DNA of 64,000 bases from a virus (IMGVR_UViG_3300046660_000510:1-64000), one strand, 5' to 3'; shown: positions 1 to 8,433, counted from the stretch's first letter. The notes: a model not told the origin generated them from the sequence alone. Program-made: numbers and translations.

Positions 1-80
1 CCCGGCTTGGCGGCCGGGGTCCAGCCGTTCACGGACTCCAGACCCGCAAGTCGGGCGCCTGTAGCCGGGGCGGTAGTCAT
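1..80 (-). CDS. 5' end of an unidentified gene, cut by the window edge
   Basis: Only the first 26 codons lie inside the window, starting MTTAPATGARLAGL. The ATG at 80 is preceded by CCACCGGAAGGA, the same linker and ribosome binding site found before the next two genes in the minus-strand direction. No domain can be seen in this fragment. It is the last visible member of a minus-strand run that begins at 1655. Confidence 0.6.
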   Translation of the reverse strand, partial: MTTAPATGARLAGLESVNGWTPAAKP

Positions 81-123
81 CGGGATCGGTTCCTTCCGGT
101 GGTTCGGGCGGGGCGGTCTGGGG

Positions 124-336
124 TCAGTGGCTGTGGTGGATGGTGGGCTGGAGGACGGTGTCGGGGGCGGTGTTGGCGGCGAGGGCCTCGAGGGCGTCGG
201 CGATCCGGTCCAGGGCGGTCGCGGTGGCGAGGTGGGCGTGGACGTCGGCCTCGTGGAGCTGGCCGGCGCTGGGCCGGTTGAAGCCGTCGCGGGGGATGAG
301 GGCGAGGGCGGCGTTGCGGGCGTGGTCGTTGCTCAT
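124..336 (-). CDS. Small hypothetical protein, 70 aa
   Basis: A 70-residue protein starting MSNDHARNAALAL, with a predicted helical middle rich in Ala and Leu (residues about 30-55). No signal peptide, membrane segment or known motif is visible. The site CCACCGGAAGGA lies upstream of the ATG, spaced a little long. It belongs to the minus-strand run from 1655 to the window start. Function unknown. Confidence 0.65.
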   Translation of the reverse strand: MSNDHARNAALALIPRDGFNRPSAGQLHEADVHAHLATATALDRIADALEALAANTAPDTVLQPTIHHSH

Positions 337-360
337 GGGGTACGGGTGTCCTTCCGGTGG

Positions 361-552
361 TCAGGCGGCGGGGGTCGTCTGCGGGTCGGTGGGGGCCGTG
401 ACGGGCTGGTCGGCCCATACGGCGGCGGCCCGGATCAGGTTGTTGCGCCATCCGCCGGTCCAGGTGTGGTCGATGTCGGATCCGAGGATTTGGAAGGCCC
501 GCATGCGTGCCTCGTTGTCGGTGATGGTCGTCAGGTCGGTGGTGGTGGCCAT
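361..552 (-). CDS. Small hypothetical protein, 63 aa
   Basis: The ATG at 552 was chosen over upstream in-frame starts because GAAGGAG lies seven bases before it, inside the CCACCGGAAGGA linker shared with the two genes downstream. The protein begins MATTTDLTTITDNEAR and has Trp residues in its middle (HTWTGGWRNN). No recognised domain. It sits in the same minus-strand run as its neighbours. Function unknown. Confidence 0.65.
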   Translation of the reverse strand: MATTTDLTTITDNEARMRAFQILGSDIDHTWTGGWRNNLIRAAAVWADQPVTAPTDPQTTPAA

Positions 553-642
553 GGCGGGCTCCTTCCGGTGGTGCGGGGCGGGTGGTTGCTGGTCGTGCTC
601 GGCACCGGGCCACCGTGGCGGCTGACCCAGCACCGGGCGCGG

Positions 643-1017
643 TCAGAGCGGGTTGAGGGAGGGGCGATGGCTGATGGCTGCGCTGGTCTCTGCTGCGGGG
701 GTGCGAAGGTCCGAGTCGAGGAGCAGGAACGCGGCCTGCTCACCCCACTGCTGGACGTCCTTCTGCTGCTGGTCGGGGAGTTCGGCGATCGCGGGCTGGT
801 GCGGGGAGGCCAGGTTCTGGATGGCGAGGCCGATCGCGCCGACTCCGTCGGTGCCGTCGTGGATGCCGGCCAGACAGGCGATGACGGTCTGGATGCGGTC
901 GGCGGTGTGAGGGGTGGTGACCAGGTCGCGGATGGCGCCGCAGAACGGGACCAGCTCGGGAACCTCGGCCAGTTCCTGCAGCAGGCCGTCCAGGTCGGGG
1001 CCGATAGTGGCGCCCAT
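643..1017 (-). CDS. Hypothetical protein, 124 aa
   Basis: The ATG at 1017 overlaps the stop of the upstream gene as TGATG, which suggests translational coupling. A GTG one codon earlier is an alternative start. The protein is acidic and mostly helical (GLLQELAEVPELVPF near the N-terminus), with no Cys pairs or membrane segment. It is the third gene of the minus-strand run that starts at 1655. No family recognised. Confidence 0.75.
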   Translation of the reverse strand: MGATIGPDLDGLLQELAEVPELVPFCGAIRDLVTTPHTADRIQTVIACLAGIHDGTDGVGAIGLAIQNLASPHQPAIAELPDQQQKDVQQWGEQAAFLLLDSDLRTPAAETSAAISHRPSLNPL

Positions 1018-1355
1018 CACGCCTGGCCACCGTTCTTGAGGAACGCCTCGGCCTCGTCGCCGATGGACTCGATCTCGTCCTCGTCAATCGGAAGCGGGGC
1101 CGCGGCCGGCTCGCCGTCGAGGAGACGGCGTTCGGCAGGCACCACGAGCGCGATACCCATGGCGGCGTCGGCCAGGTTCTTCACGTCCTCCGCAGACAGC
1201 TTCACGTCGCCCGCGTACTGCCCGTTCGGCAGACGCAGAGTGAGGCGGAGGGCGAAGTCGCCGTCGTCGACGCTCATGTTGACGAGCTGGTGGTACAGCT
1301 CCAGCGCGGCGAGCTCTTCGCTGCTCGGCGGGACGTCGGGGATCTCGTCGGCCAT
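1017..1355 (-). CDS. Hypothetical acidic protein, 112 aa
   Basis: It starts MADEIPDVPPSSEEL directly after the stop of the upstream gene, with no gap, and overlaps the next gene as TGATG. The middle alternates hydrophobic and charged residues (DFALRLTLRLPNGQYAGDV), which suggests a beta-rich fold. The C-terminus is acidic (IDEDEIESIGDEAEAF). No catalytic motif seen. Probably made together with both flanking genes. Confidence 0.8.
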   Translation of the reverse strand: MADEIPDVPPSSEELAALELYHQLVNMSVDDGDFALRLTLRLPNGQYAGDVKLSAEDVKNLADAAMGIALVVPAERRLLDGEPAAAPLPIDEDEIESIGDEAEAFLKNGGQA

Positions 1356-1655
1356 CTACGCCACCGCCTTCAGGACGCGGTCGCTGCCGGTCCAGACGGC
1401 GCCCGTGTAGTGGGCGGTGCCGGCGTGGAGGTCGACAACCTCGATGGCGAACTGAGCGGCGTTGCGGCGGAGGATGCGGCGGGCCTCGGACGGGTCGGTG
1501 ACGACCTGGAGGACCTCGAAGATGCCGGACGCGTTGTCGTAGACAGTGCCGGCCTGCCGCGGACCAATCTGGTCGGCGACCGGGCTGGGTGCGTCCTTGT
1601 GGACGAAGTCGCTGGGGTCGGCTGTGCGGGTTGCCATATGGCGGATACGATCCAT
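1356..1655 (-). CDS. Hypothetical protein, 99 aa, first gene of the leftmost minus-strand run
   Basis: The ATG at 1655 has AGGGAGG about ten bases upstream; another ATG at 1637 is possible. The C-terminal half (VYDNASGIFEVLQVVTDPS, then HAGTAHYTGAVWTGS) looks like a small alpha/beta domain without catalytic residues. It is the first gene after the divergent intergenic region that it shares with the HTH gene at 1840, so that gene product may regulate it. Function unknown. Confidence 0.75.
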   Translation of the reverse strand: MDRIRHMATRTADPSDFVHKDAPSPVADQIGPRQAGTVYDNASGIFEVLQVVTDPSEARRILRRNAAQFAIEVVDLHAGTAHYTGAVWTGSDRVLKAVA

Positions 1656-1782
1656 AGCGGATCGGCCTCCCTGATATGTGCAGGTGGGCGGGTTCTTGTC
1701 CGTGGCGGTGTAGGAGCCGCTTCGGGACACGCGGCCCCGGTCCGGCAATTGCTGGCCGGGGTCGTTTCGTTGTGCTGATACG

Positions 1783-1811
1783 AGAGTCCCGCACCCCGTG
1801 GACTTTGTCAA
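1783..1811 (-). promoter_or_regulatory. Candidate promoter of the leftmost minus-strand run
   Basis: On the minus strand a consensus -35 TTGACA (1806-1811) lies 17 bases from GACTCT (1783-1788), a weak -10. It points at the genes from 1655 leftward and lies just upstream of the divergent HTH gene at 1840. A protein bound here could control both directions. The -10 is the weak part of the call. Confidence 0.4.
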
Positions 1812-1839
1812 CAAGGTGCGGCATGATGAAGGAGAAGCG

Positions 1840-2109
1840 TTGACCAACGAGGAAGAGGAGGAGCCCCGCTTGCTGACCATTCCGGAGATCGCGGCGGACC
1901 GCGGTGTCAGTCGCCAACTGGTCCACCGGATCGCACAGTCAGATCCGGAGTTCCCTCCCCCCGTGATCACGCCAGGAAGCACGCGGGCGAAGTACCCGGC
2001 CGACAAGGTCGCCGAGTTCTTCGAGAACCGGGTGATCCGTCCGGGCCGGCGTACAGACCTGGAAGTCAGGCAGAGACGGGAGGACCCGAGATCGGACGAC
2101 AAGGACTGA
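1840..2109 (+). CDS. Small helix-turn-helix DNA-binding protein, 89 aa
   Basis: The TTG at 1840 was chosen because GGAG lies five bases upstream (1831-1834); an in-frame GTG at 1798 has no ribosome binding site. Residues about 12-60 read as a helix-turn-helix of the MerR or excisionase size (TIPEIAADRGVSRQLVHRI), followed by a wing (FPPPVITPGSTRAKYP) and DKVAEFFENR. The same layout occurs in the 119 aa protein at 3643. It is divergent from the minus-strand run at 1655. It could be a local regulator or a recombination directionality factor; the sequence does not decide. Confidence 0.75.
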   Translation: MTNEEEEEPRLLTIPEIAADRGVSRQLVHRIAQSDPEFPPPVITPGSTRAKYPADKVAEFFENRVIRPGRRTDLEVRQRREDPRSDDKD

Positions 2110-2194
2110 CGAGTCGTCTGCATGGCCCCTCCGGTTTCGTCGATCAGTGCTGACCCCATGCCAGCACCAGCCGCACTCCCTGGGGTTGAGGCCA

Positions 2195-2230
2195 CTGTTG
2201 GCAATCAGGCCCACGACGATTTGCCAACAG
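2195..2230. promoter_or_regulatory. Inverted-repeat operator upstream of the XRE/TPR regulator
   Basis: CTGTTGGCAA (2195-2204) and TTGCCAACAG (2221-2230) form a perfect 10-bp inverted repeat with a 16-bp spacer. It lies 65 bases before the start of the regulator at 2295. The size and position fit an autoregulatory operator, but a stem-loop in the leader RNA is also possible. Confidence 0.55.
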
Positions 2231-2294
2231 ACAAAGACCACGAACAGGGCACCAAGCCCTCCCGGCGAGATGAGAGAGGAGGAAGACTCGGCGC

Positions 2295-3500
2295 ATGACG
2301 ACCTTCCCGGAACTGCTCCGCGAGTGGCGCCTGGCTGCCCACATGTCCCTTGCGGACCTGGCCCAGCGCGTCCGCTACGACCGCACGTCGCTGCACAACT
2401 TCGAGACCGGCCGTCGGCCGACCCCGCGGTGTGTGGCGGAGGCCGCGGACGAGGCGACCGGAGCGAACGGCGCGCTGGTGGAGGCGTGGAACCGGGAGGA
2501 CTTGCAGCGGCGGGAGGCTGCGGCGACGCACCGGGTGAGGGCTGCGGCCCTGGCCATGACGCGGGATCTGACCGCACTGGCGGACCTGGACATCGCGGAG
2601 CTGCAGGACGGTGTGGCCGTTACGGCGGTCGACTATCTGGCGTCTCCCCCGGGTCCGATGATGGACCGGGCGCACGTGCTGCGCGGTGAGGCGTTCGAGC
2701 GGATCCGGTCTGGGCATCACCGCCCGGCTGACCGGTCCGATCTGTACGTGGCCGCGGGCAGGTTGTCCGGGGTGCTGTCGTACGCGCTGCTGGATATGGG
2801 CGACGCGGAGGAGGCGCTCGAGCACGCCACCGCGGCGGGCCGGTGCGCCGAGTTTGCCGGGGACGCCGAGCTGGCGGCCTGGGTGGCCGGGACGAAGTCG
2901 CTGATCGCTCGCTTCCAGGGCGACTACGGGCGCGCCCTGGAGTATGTGCGGGACGGCTACCAGTGGGTCGGTGCCGGGCACGGCACCGGTGAGGCGCGTC
3001 TGCGCTGTGGTGAGGCCCAGTGCCTCGCGAACCTCGGTGACAGCCGGGCCGCGAACCAGGCCCTGGACGGCGCCGAAGCAGCGCGCGAGCGGATCCGCAG
3101 GCCGGACACCCTGGAGGGACTGTTCGGGTTCTCGAGGGCGAAGCAGTCTTACTACGCCGGAAGCAGTCTGATCTGGCTGCAGGGCGGGCATGACGCGGAG
3201 CGTGCGGCGCGGGAAGCCCTCGAGGCGATCGCGCTGTGGCAGTCCGGTCCGGTGGAGGAACGGTCGCTGGATGACGAGCGGCTCGCCCACATCTACCTCG
3301 CCACCGCGCGGGTGCAGCTCGATGACGTGGAGGGCGCGGCCGATGCCCTGATCCCGGTCCTGTCGTTGCCAGTGGAAGACCAGATTTCGTGGATCGTGAA
3401 GCGCATGGACCGGATCGCGGGAATGCTCGGTGCTCCCCGGTACGCCGGTAACCAGACCGCTTCCGAGACGGTCGAACAGATCAACGCCCTCGCGGCGTGA
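2295..3500 (+). CDS. XRE-family regulator with C-terminal TPR-like region, 401 aa
   Basis: Residues 1-60 form a lambda-repressor-type HTH (LADLAQRVRYDRTSLHNFE, then TGRRPTP). The rest is a run of Ala-rich helical pairs typical of TPR regulators in Streptomyces (for example LLDMGDAEEALEHATAAGR and ANLGDSRAANQALDGAEAA). Members of this family often respond to a peptide or partner protein through the TPR part. Length and layout are normal. The start has AGAGGAGGAAG upstream. The inverted repeat at 2195-2230 may be its own operator. It is the best single candidate for a lysogeny or plasmid-state regulator in this window, but its target site is not known. Confidence 0.88.
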   Translation: MTTFPELLREWRLAAHMSLADLAQRVRYDRTSLHNFETGRRPTPRCVAEAADEATGANGALVEAWNREDLQRREAAATHRVRAAALAMTRDLTALADLDIAELQDGVAVTAVDYLASPPGPMMDRAHVLRGEAFERIRSGHHRPADRSDLYVAAGRLSGVLSYALLDMGDAEEALEHATAAGRCAEFAGDAELAAWVAGTKSLIARFQGDYGRALEYVRDGYQWVGAGHGTGEARLRCGEAQCLANLGDSRAANQALDGAEAARERIRRPDTLEGLFGFSRAKQSYYAGSSLIWLQGGHDAERAAREALEAIALWQSGPVEERSLDDERLAHIYLATARVQLDDVEGAADALIPVLSLPVEDQISWIVKRMDRIAGMLGAPRYAGNQTASETVEQINALAA

Positions 3501-3642
3501 GAGGAGAGGACAAGGTGCGATCACCGCCCTGAACAGCAGAAACGGCCGCTCGGTGGCTAGACCGACGACCGTTCCCGCGCCGGCGTACTGCGAATACGAC
3601 ACGGCGATGACAGCCCAATCCTCTGCAAGGAAGGCAGCCGAG

Positions 3643-4002
3643 ATGACTCTACTTGTTGGCGATCCTCCCGCGCTGCCCCCGTTCGCTCCGGGGAGGAGCG
3701 CGTTGAAGCAGCCTGATCCGAGAACGGTGGACGCCATCCCGCCCGTCGTGACGTTCGCAACCGGAGCCGACCTCTTGGTCCGCCTCGGCCTCGCGAAGAA
3801 CATGACCCGCGAGGGCGTACGCCGCGTCTCCAAGCACCCCGAGTGGCCGTTCGGACCGGACCGCCCGTACCCGTACTGGGATCTGGCGAACGCCGACGTC
3901 ATGGAGACCGAGCCGTTCCTGAAGTTCTTCCGGGACCACCCCGTCGTGGGGCGCGGCCCGGACAAGGAGCCACGCCGCAGCAAGGCCACTGGCCAGCAAT
4001 AA
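3643..4002 (+). CDS. Small HTH-containing protein, 119 aa
   Basis: The ATG at 3643 follows AAGGAAGG with an eight-base gap; an earlier ATG at 3607 lacks a site. The core (ADLLVRLGLAKNMTREGVRR, then PEWPFGPDRPYPYWDLANA) has the HTH-plus-wing pattern of excisionase or AlpA-like proteins and resembles the 89 aa protein at 1840. The C-terminus is basic (GPDKEPRRSKATGQQ). It follows the XRE regulator and precedes a winged-helix protein, so this is a regulatory cluster. A recombination directionality role for the integrase at 49.3-50.3 kb is possible but not shown. Confidence 0.75.
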   Translation: MTLLVGDPPALPPFAPGRSALKQPDPRTVDAIPPVVTFATGADLLVRLGLAKNMTREGVRRVSKHPEWPFGPDRPYPYWDLANADVMETEPFLKFFRDHPVVGRGPDKEPRRSKATGQQ

Positions 4003-4054
4003 AGGTCGCGTACTCCGATCAGCTCAGATCGCAGCCTGAGCCCGGAAACGCCGA

Positions 4055-4161
4055 ACGGCCGGCTAGAGGTCGCAGCGCCTCATACCGGCCGTCCAAAGCA
4101 CAACCAGCGGATTGGCGTCCGCTGGCCAAATGAAGCACCACATGTCGGAACGAGGCTTCAT
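4055..4161. other. Three inverted repeats in the 246-bp gap before the 446 aa gene
   Basis: Three perfect inverted repeats follow one another: ACGGCCGG/CCGGCCGT (4055-4062, 4085-4092), CCAGCGGA/TCCGCTGG (4104-4111, 4118-4125, loop of six) and ATGAAGC/GCTTCAT (4130-4136, 4155-4161). No T-run follows on either strand. They could be a structured leader of the gene at 4249, a terminator without U-tract for the gene ending at 4002, or protein-binding sites. Confidence 0.45.
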
Positions 4162-4248
4162 GCCCAGAGTAGCGGCTACCGGCGTATCGCCAAGTAGTCA
4201 CCCCCAGCAGATGCGCCAAGAAAGCCCCACGGTGTCGGAGGTGACACG

Positions 4249-5589
4249 GTGAGGAAGCGCGTCTCTCGCCCCTACCGTTTCGCGGCCGTCGAGAACGCCG
4301 CAATCGACGCTCTCCCGTCCATCCTGAGCATCGGCCTGCTGACCCGCCTCATCCGCGCCCAGGACGGCGACGACGTCACCGTCGAGTCTCTGTCCACCGA
4401 CTACGACGAGGGCGAGAAGGCCCTCACGAAGGCTATGCGGGCGCTCGTCGAAGACGCCTACGTCGTCAAGTTCAAGATCCAGCGCGCCACCACGGAGAAG
4501 ATCCTCGAGGACGGCCAGGAGATCGTCAAGCGCGGGGGGTCCTGGTACACGACGTTCAGCGTGGACTCTGTCCCGTTCAGCGCCGAGGACGTCGCCGAGA
4601 TGCTGAAGGCGATCTACGCGGAGGGCAACGTGAAGAGCCACCGGGTGGAACCTACCCGCCTGGACCCTCGAGGCAGGCCCCCGCTTCCTGCTCCGCGACC
4701 GACACCGCCTTTGGGGGGTGTCGGTGCGACCTGCGGAAACGAGGTAAACCCGCAGGTGCGACCGACACCCCCTTCACCGGGGGTCGGTCAGGGGGGTGCT
4801 CATATAAGGAAGAAGACTTCTTTGCCGGGAGACGAGGAAGAGAAAGACGATGCGCCTTCAGCGCGGAGCGCTGTGGACGTCCGTAGGACTTCTTCTACCG
4901 GTAGTAGCGCGTGTGAGGCTGAAGGCGGCTTCGCCGCGTCCAGCAAAGATCACCCATCCTCGGAGCCGCAGGACAGTCAGGCGCAGGCCAAGACAAGCAG
5001 CAGCAAGGCCAGGCACACCAGGCAGCAGTTGGACGTCGTACGGGCCGTACGCGCCCTCTTCCCGACCGATCTGCTCGCCGCTCCCCTGCCCGACGTACCC
5101 GTCCTGTCGCAGGCGATCCTGGACGCACTCGCAGGAGACGTCCCGGCCGCGGACCGGACGGTGGAGCAGCTCGGCAAGCGCATCGAGCAGCGGTGGAACC
5201 ACCACGGCTGGGCGAGCAAGTTCTACGCCGGGCAGGTCGACAGTCTGGTCGGTGCCGCGGTGGCGATGGTGCGGCCGCTGAAGCCCACGGACCGGGACGG
5301 GTGCGGGAACCCGCGCTGCGAGGCCGGGAAGGACGTCGACACGGGCGTGGACTGCCACGTGTGCCCCGAGCGGATCGCCGCCCGGAAGCGGGCCCGTAAG
5401 GCCGACGCTGCACCGGAAGCGCCCGGTCCGTTGCCGACGCCTCGAACTCCCGTGCAGGTCGTGACGTTCCGGGAGTGCGCCTGCCGCAACCCGATCCCGA
5501 AGAACAGCGACGACACCCTGTGCCGGGAATGCCGGCGGGAGGCTGACCAGGGCGCCCTCGTGGGTGTTCAGGGACCTGCACCGTTCTGA
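4249..5589 (+). CDS. Winged-helix DNA-binding protein with C-terminal zinc-type Cys clusters, 446 aa
   Basis: The GTG at 4249 has GGAGG seven bases upstream. Residues about 15-110 fit a winged helix (VTVESLSTDYDEGEKALTKA, ALVEDAYVVKFKIQ) of the kind seen in Streptomyces element replication and regulatory proteins. A long low-complexity Pro/Ser region follows (about 140-260). A helical domain (VVRAVRALFPTDLLAAPLPD) precedes two Cys clusters: CGNPRCEAG...CHVCPERI and CACRNPIPKN...CRECRRE. The architecture suggests DNA binding or replication. The catalytic role, if any, is unknown. Confidence 0.7.
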   Translation: MRKRVSRPYRFAAVENAAIDALPSILSIGLLTRLIRAQDGDDVTVESLSTDYDEGEKALTKAMRALVEDAYVVKFKIQRATTEKILEDGQEIVKRGGSWYTTFSVDSVPFSAEDVAEMLKAIYAEGNVKSHRVEPTRLDPRGRPPLPAPRPTPPLGGVGATCGNEVNPQVRPTPPSPGVGQGGAHIRKKTSLPGDEEEKDDAPSARSAVDVRRTSSTGSSACEAEGGFAASSKDHPSSEPQDSQAQAKTSSSKARHTRQQLDVVRAVRALFPTDLLAAPLPDVPVLSQAILDALAGDVPAADRTVEQLGKRIEQRWNHHGWASKFYAGQVDSLVGAAVAMVRPLKPTDRDGCGNPRCEAGKDVDTGVDCHVCPERIAARKRARKADAAPEAPGPLPTPRTPVQVVTFRECACRNPIPKNSDDTLCRECRREADQGALVGVQGPAPF

Positions 5590-5658
5590 TAAGGACCAGC
5601 AGTGCGGGGCGCACGCAGGTGCGCCCCGCTGAACACCATCTTCTAGGGGGGATCAGTC

Positions 5659-6741
5659 ATGGCTGTAACGAAGAGGCTGCGATACGAGATTCTGCGGCGG
5701 GACAACCACACCTGCCGCTACTGCGGGGCATCGGCACCCGACGTGAAGCTGACCGTCGATCACGTGATCCCCCAGGCTTTGGGCGGCAGCGATGAGCCGT
5801 CCAACCTGGTGACGGCATGCGATCCCTGCAACAGCGGGAAAACCTCAATCCCCGCCGACGCGCCCATCGTCGCCAACGTGGCGGACGACGCTCTCCGCTG
5901 GGCGGCCGCCATAGACAGGGCAGCCGAGCTTGCCCACGAGAAGTACCAGGTTCGTCTGGACTACCGGAACACCTTCCGCCAGGCGTGGGACGACTGGAAG
6001 ACCGGTCCCGAGAAAGAGCAGAAGTCTGTCCCGCTAGACGCCAACTGGGAGACCAGCCTGGACAACTTCTATGAGGCCGGCCTGCCCGACTGGGAATTGA
6101 CGGAGGCCGTGCGGGCCGCGATGACCAACCAGAAGGTCGTCCCAGACAACACCTTCCGGTACTTCGCTGGGATCTGCTGGACGAAGATCCGACAGATGCA
6201 GGACCAAGCCCGCCAGATCATCGACTCCAGCCCGGTCCCGCCCGGCCGTGCGGTGATCAACAAGGTCGTCGACGAGACTGCCCAGCTTTGGCTCGCCGCC
6301 TACCAGGCCAGATGCAAGGACAAGGACATCGACTGCTCCAACGTGACCAGCGACGGTGCTGCGCAGGTCGTAGCGGCTCTCCTCGAACAGGGCTACTCCG
6401 CCGATCGGGTTTCGAAAGCCGCCGAACAGGCAGGCGAGCGGCTCACAACCAACCTGGCGGAGCACCTCCACGGCAGTCAGGGGGACTTCACCATGGACGC
6501 CATGACTGCCTGGGTAGCGGCGTGGAATGACGCCGATACGGAAGGCCCGCGGTGGCGTTCGTGGGTCCCCCCTGTGAAGGCGTGGGCCGACTTCAAGATT
6601 GAACTTCAGGGGGCCATTTCTGCTGGCTTGCTGGACGAAGACATTCTGACGGCCTGCAATGCAGCTGGGGGGAGGCACGAGGCCCTACTGCTTGGCCTTC
6701 CCGACTGGGACGGACGCTGGGAGAGGCTTGGAGTGGCCTGA
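5659..6741 (+). CDS. HNH endonuclease with long C-terminal extension, 360 aa
   Basis: Residues 10-61 form a standard HNH domain: zinc Cys pairs C19/C22 (CRYC) and C54/C57 (CDPC), the catalytic DH at 34-35 in LTVDHVIPQALGG, and N49/N58 (SNLVTACDPCNSGK). The remaining 300 residues are helical (for example QAWDDWKTGPEKEQ and ICWTKIRQMQDQARQ) and are probably the substrate or partner domain. HNH proteins of phages act in packaging, homing or defence. This one is far from any terminase, so a homing or accessory role is more likely. The ATG at 5659 follows AGGGGGGATC. Confidence 0.88.
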   Translation: MAVTKRLRYEILRRDNHTCRYCGASAPDVKLTVDHVIPQALGGSDEPSNLVTACDPCNSGKTSIPADAPIVANVADDALRWAAAIDRAAELAHEKYQVRLDYRNTFRQAWDDWKTGPEKEQKSVPLDANWETSLDNFYEAGLPDWELTEAVRAAMTNQKVVPDNTFRYFAGICWTKIRQMQDQARQIIDSSPVPPGRAVINKVVDETAQLWLAAYQARCKDKDIDCSNVTSDGAAQVVAALLEQGYSADRVSKAAEQAGERLTTNLAEHLHGSQGDFTMDAMTAWVAAWNDADTEGPRWRSWVPPVKAWADFKIELQGAISAGLLDEDILTACNAAGGRHEALLLGLPDWDGRWERLGVA

Positions 6742-6784
6742 CCAACCGTCCACGGCGCCCCAGGCTTCGGGTCTGGGACGTCGG

Positions 6785-6946
6785 TCAGGCTTCGGTCCAG
6801 GGCGGGTCCGGCGTGATGTTGATGGAGCCACAGTGCCAGCAGGCCCATTCATCATCGACGCGATACAGCTCCCGCCAAAATCCGGCCGGCCTTCCCCATA
6901 CGGTGCAGTCCGCCTCGCACCACCAGCACACGAACAGGAAGTACAC
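6785..6946 (-). CDS. Small two-CxxC zinc-ribbon protein, about 53 aa
   Basis: The frame reads FVCWWCEADCTVWGRPAGFW and then DEWACWHCGSINITPD, giving CWWC and CWHC pairs as in small zinc ribbons. The GTG at 6946 is preceded by AAAGGGGG; a GTG at 6976 would add ten residues. It lies opposite in direction to the HNH gene and to the operon starting at 7220, and its start is 38 bases from the palindromic promoter at 6984-7019. Other small zinc proteins occur across the window. Function unknown. Confidence 0.6.
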   Translation of the reverse strand: MYFLFVCWWCEADCTVWGRPAGFWRELYRVDDEWACWHCGSINITPDPPWTEA

Positions 6947-6983
6947 CCGGCCCCCTTTGTGCGTGGCCCACGCCACACCCGCT

Positions 6984-7019
6984 CTTGTATTGCGTACGTA
7001 ATAGAAGATGGGCTAGAGT
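6984..7019 (+). promoter_or_regulatory. Palindromic promoter, copy 1
   Basis: The near-palindrome TATTGCGTACGTAATA (6988-7003) overlaps the -35 TTGCGT (6990-6995). An 18-base spacer leads to the -10 TAGAGT (7014-7019). Four more copies of this unit occur at 9771, 24390, 31504 and 45796 with the same layout. It drives the plus-strand genes from 7220. The leader between promoter and gene is about 200 bases. Confidence 0.8.
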
Positions 7020-7219
7020 CTTACCCGTACCCAGAACCAGCCGAACGGCCCGCCCCCACGATAGGAGACCTTCCCAAAACCCCCAACCCCCCACAACCCC
7101 ACCAGCAGGGCCCACCCGTCACCCCCCGGGTGGGCCCTCCCGCTTTCCGGGGGAGCGTTGTCAGTCCCGTACAGCACCATAAATCCCGAGAACGCCCAAC
7201 ACCGGCTTGGAGGCCAGCA

Positions 7220-7936
7220 TTGGACGCAGCAGACTTCTCCGCCCTCACCGACGACCAGTACTCCGACATCCTGTCCGGCCAGGTCCACCCGAAGTTCCGC
7301 GACCCGGCCGTGTGGAGCGCGCTCACCAGCCCCGGGAACTTCGAACGCACTCGCACCGTGCTGGTGAACATCCACCAGCGGACCGAGAACACGCTGCGGC
7401 GGAAGAAGTCCGAGCGGGATGCGTTCGAGCAGGAGTGCCGGGCCCGCGGCGCGGCAGGCAAAGCCGCATGGTTTGAGAGCCGGCCCGCGTACGAGGATTC
7501 CCGGCGCAAGACCGCCGCGTTCCATCAGAAGGTGCTGGCCGCGATCTCTGAACTGGGCAAGCTGAGCAAGGACCGCAACCGGGCGGACAACCACAAGAAC
7601 ATCAACGAGGCCCGGGAGACGCTGCGGAAAATGGCGGTGCAGGTGCAGCGGCACCAGGCGATGCACGCCAAGTCGGGGACGATCGCCGGTCAGGAGGACT
7701 ACGAGTTGTGGCAGCTCCTGGACCGTCTCACCGTGCCGTACGGCCCGAACCGGGAGCCCACCAGCTTGCGGACGATGCTCGACTTCTACTGGACCGACGT
7801 GGAACCGACGACGCCGTCCAGTGAGGAGCGGGCGGCCGCGGAGCGCACGATGCGGCAGGCGCCGGCCGGGCGCTCCGCCCAGTACGCGGGCGTTCCGCGG
7901 GCTCGGCACGTCGGCAGCGACAAGCCCCTCACCTAG
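7220..7936 (+). CDS. Hypothetical helical protein, 238 aa
   Basis: The TTG at 7220 follows GGAGG with six bases between. The protein begins LDAADFSALTDDQYSD in the reading frame and is highly charged and helical through residues 50-150 (TLRRKKSERDAFEQECRARG, SELGKLSKDRNRADNHKN), which suggests a coiled coil. No catalytic motif. It is the first gene behind promoter copy 1. The 478 bases before it contain that promoter and the minus-strand zinc-ribbon gene. Function unknown. Confidence 0.75.
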   Translation: MDAADFSALTDDQYSDILSGQVHPKFRDPAVWSALTSPGNFERTRTVLVNIHQRTENTLRRKKSERDAFEQECRARGAAGKAAWFESRPAYEDSRRKTAAFHQKVLAAISELGKLSKDRNRADNHKNINEARETLRKMAVQVQRHQAMHAKSGTIAGQEDYELWQLLDRLTVPYGPNREPTSLRTMLDFYWTDVEPTTPSSEERAAAERTMRQAPAGRSAQYAGVPRARHVGSDKPLT

Positions 7937-8086
7937 CCAGTCCCGGCCCGGCCATCGTCCTGTGCGGTGTCCGGGCCGCTGTACGCCCCGTGGGGCGTCT
8001 CGAGTCGGCTCCCGCCACCCGATCCCCCGCCGTCCCGGCCGGTTCGCGCTCTACCCCCGCCCAGTCCGCTCGTTGACCCTCGAACC

Positions 8087-8344
8087 ATGGGCGCTGGGGA
8101 GCAGCTCAACACGTGCGAGGGATGCGGGAAGCCGGACGGGCATGCCCGCCGGGTCCGAGACCTCGGCCTGCCGAACCCGCTCGCACTGTGCGGGGACTGC
8201 CTCGAGCACGCCCTGCGGTCGTGGACGGGTGCCGATCCGGTGCCGTTGACGACGTCCGAGGTGGAGCGGGCAGCCGCGGCGGGGATGGACCCGCGGATGC
8301 TGCGCCGGCGCCTCGACACCGCCCGCAAGGGCGATACCGCCTGA
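8087..8344 (+). CDS. Small zinc-finger-like protein, 85 aa
   Basis: It starts MGAGEQLNTCEGCGKPDGH and has a second Cys pair (ALCGDCLEHAL), giving CxxC-x20-CxxC, a compact zinc ribbon. The C-terminus is helical and basic (DPRMLRRRLDTARKGDTA). The ATG at 8087 has no clear ribosome binding site. It is in the operon from promoter copy 1. Function unknown. Confidence 0.7.
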   Translation: MGAGEQLNTCEGCGKPDGHARRVRDLGLPNPLALCGDCLEHALRSWTGADPVPLTTSEVERAAAAGMDPRMLRRRLDTARKGDTA

Positions 8345-8433
8345 ACCGGGCCAGGTGTCCGGTTCGCGTCCTACCGGCTGACGTTCGGCGCGCGCATTCT
8401 GACCGCGGGGAAGCAGCAGGCGGAGGGGCGGGG

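Noticed and set aside
2205-3989. A 594-codon open frame on the minus strand
   Set aside because: It lies antisense to the XRE/TPR regulator and the 119 aa HTH gene, both of which have clear domains and binding sites.
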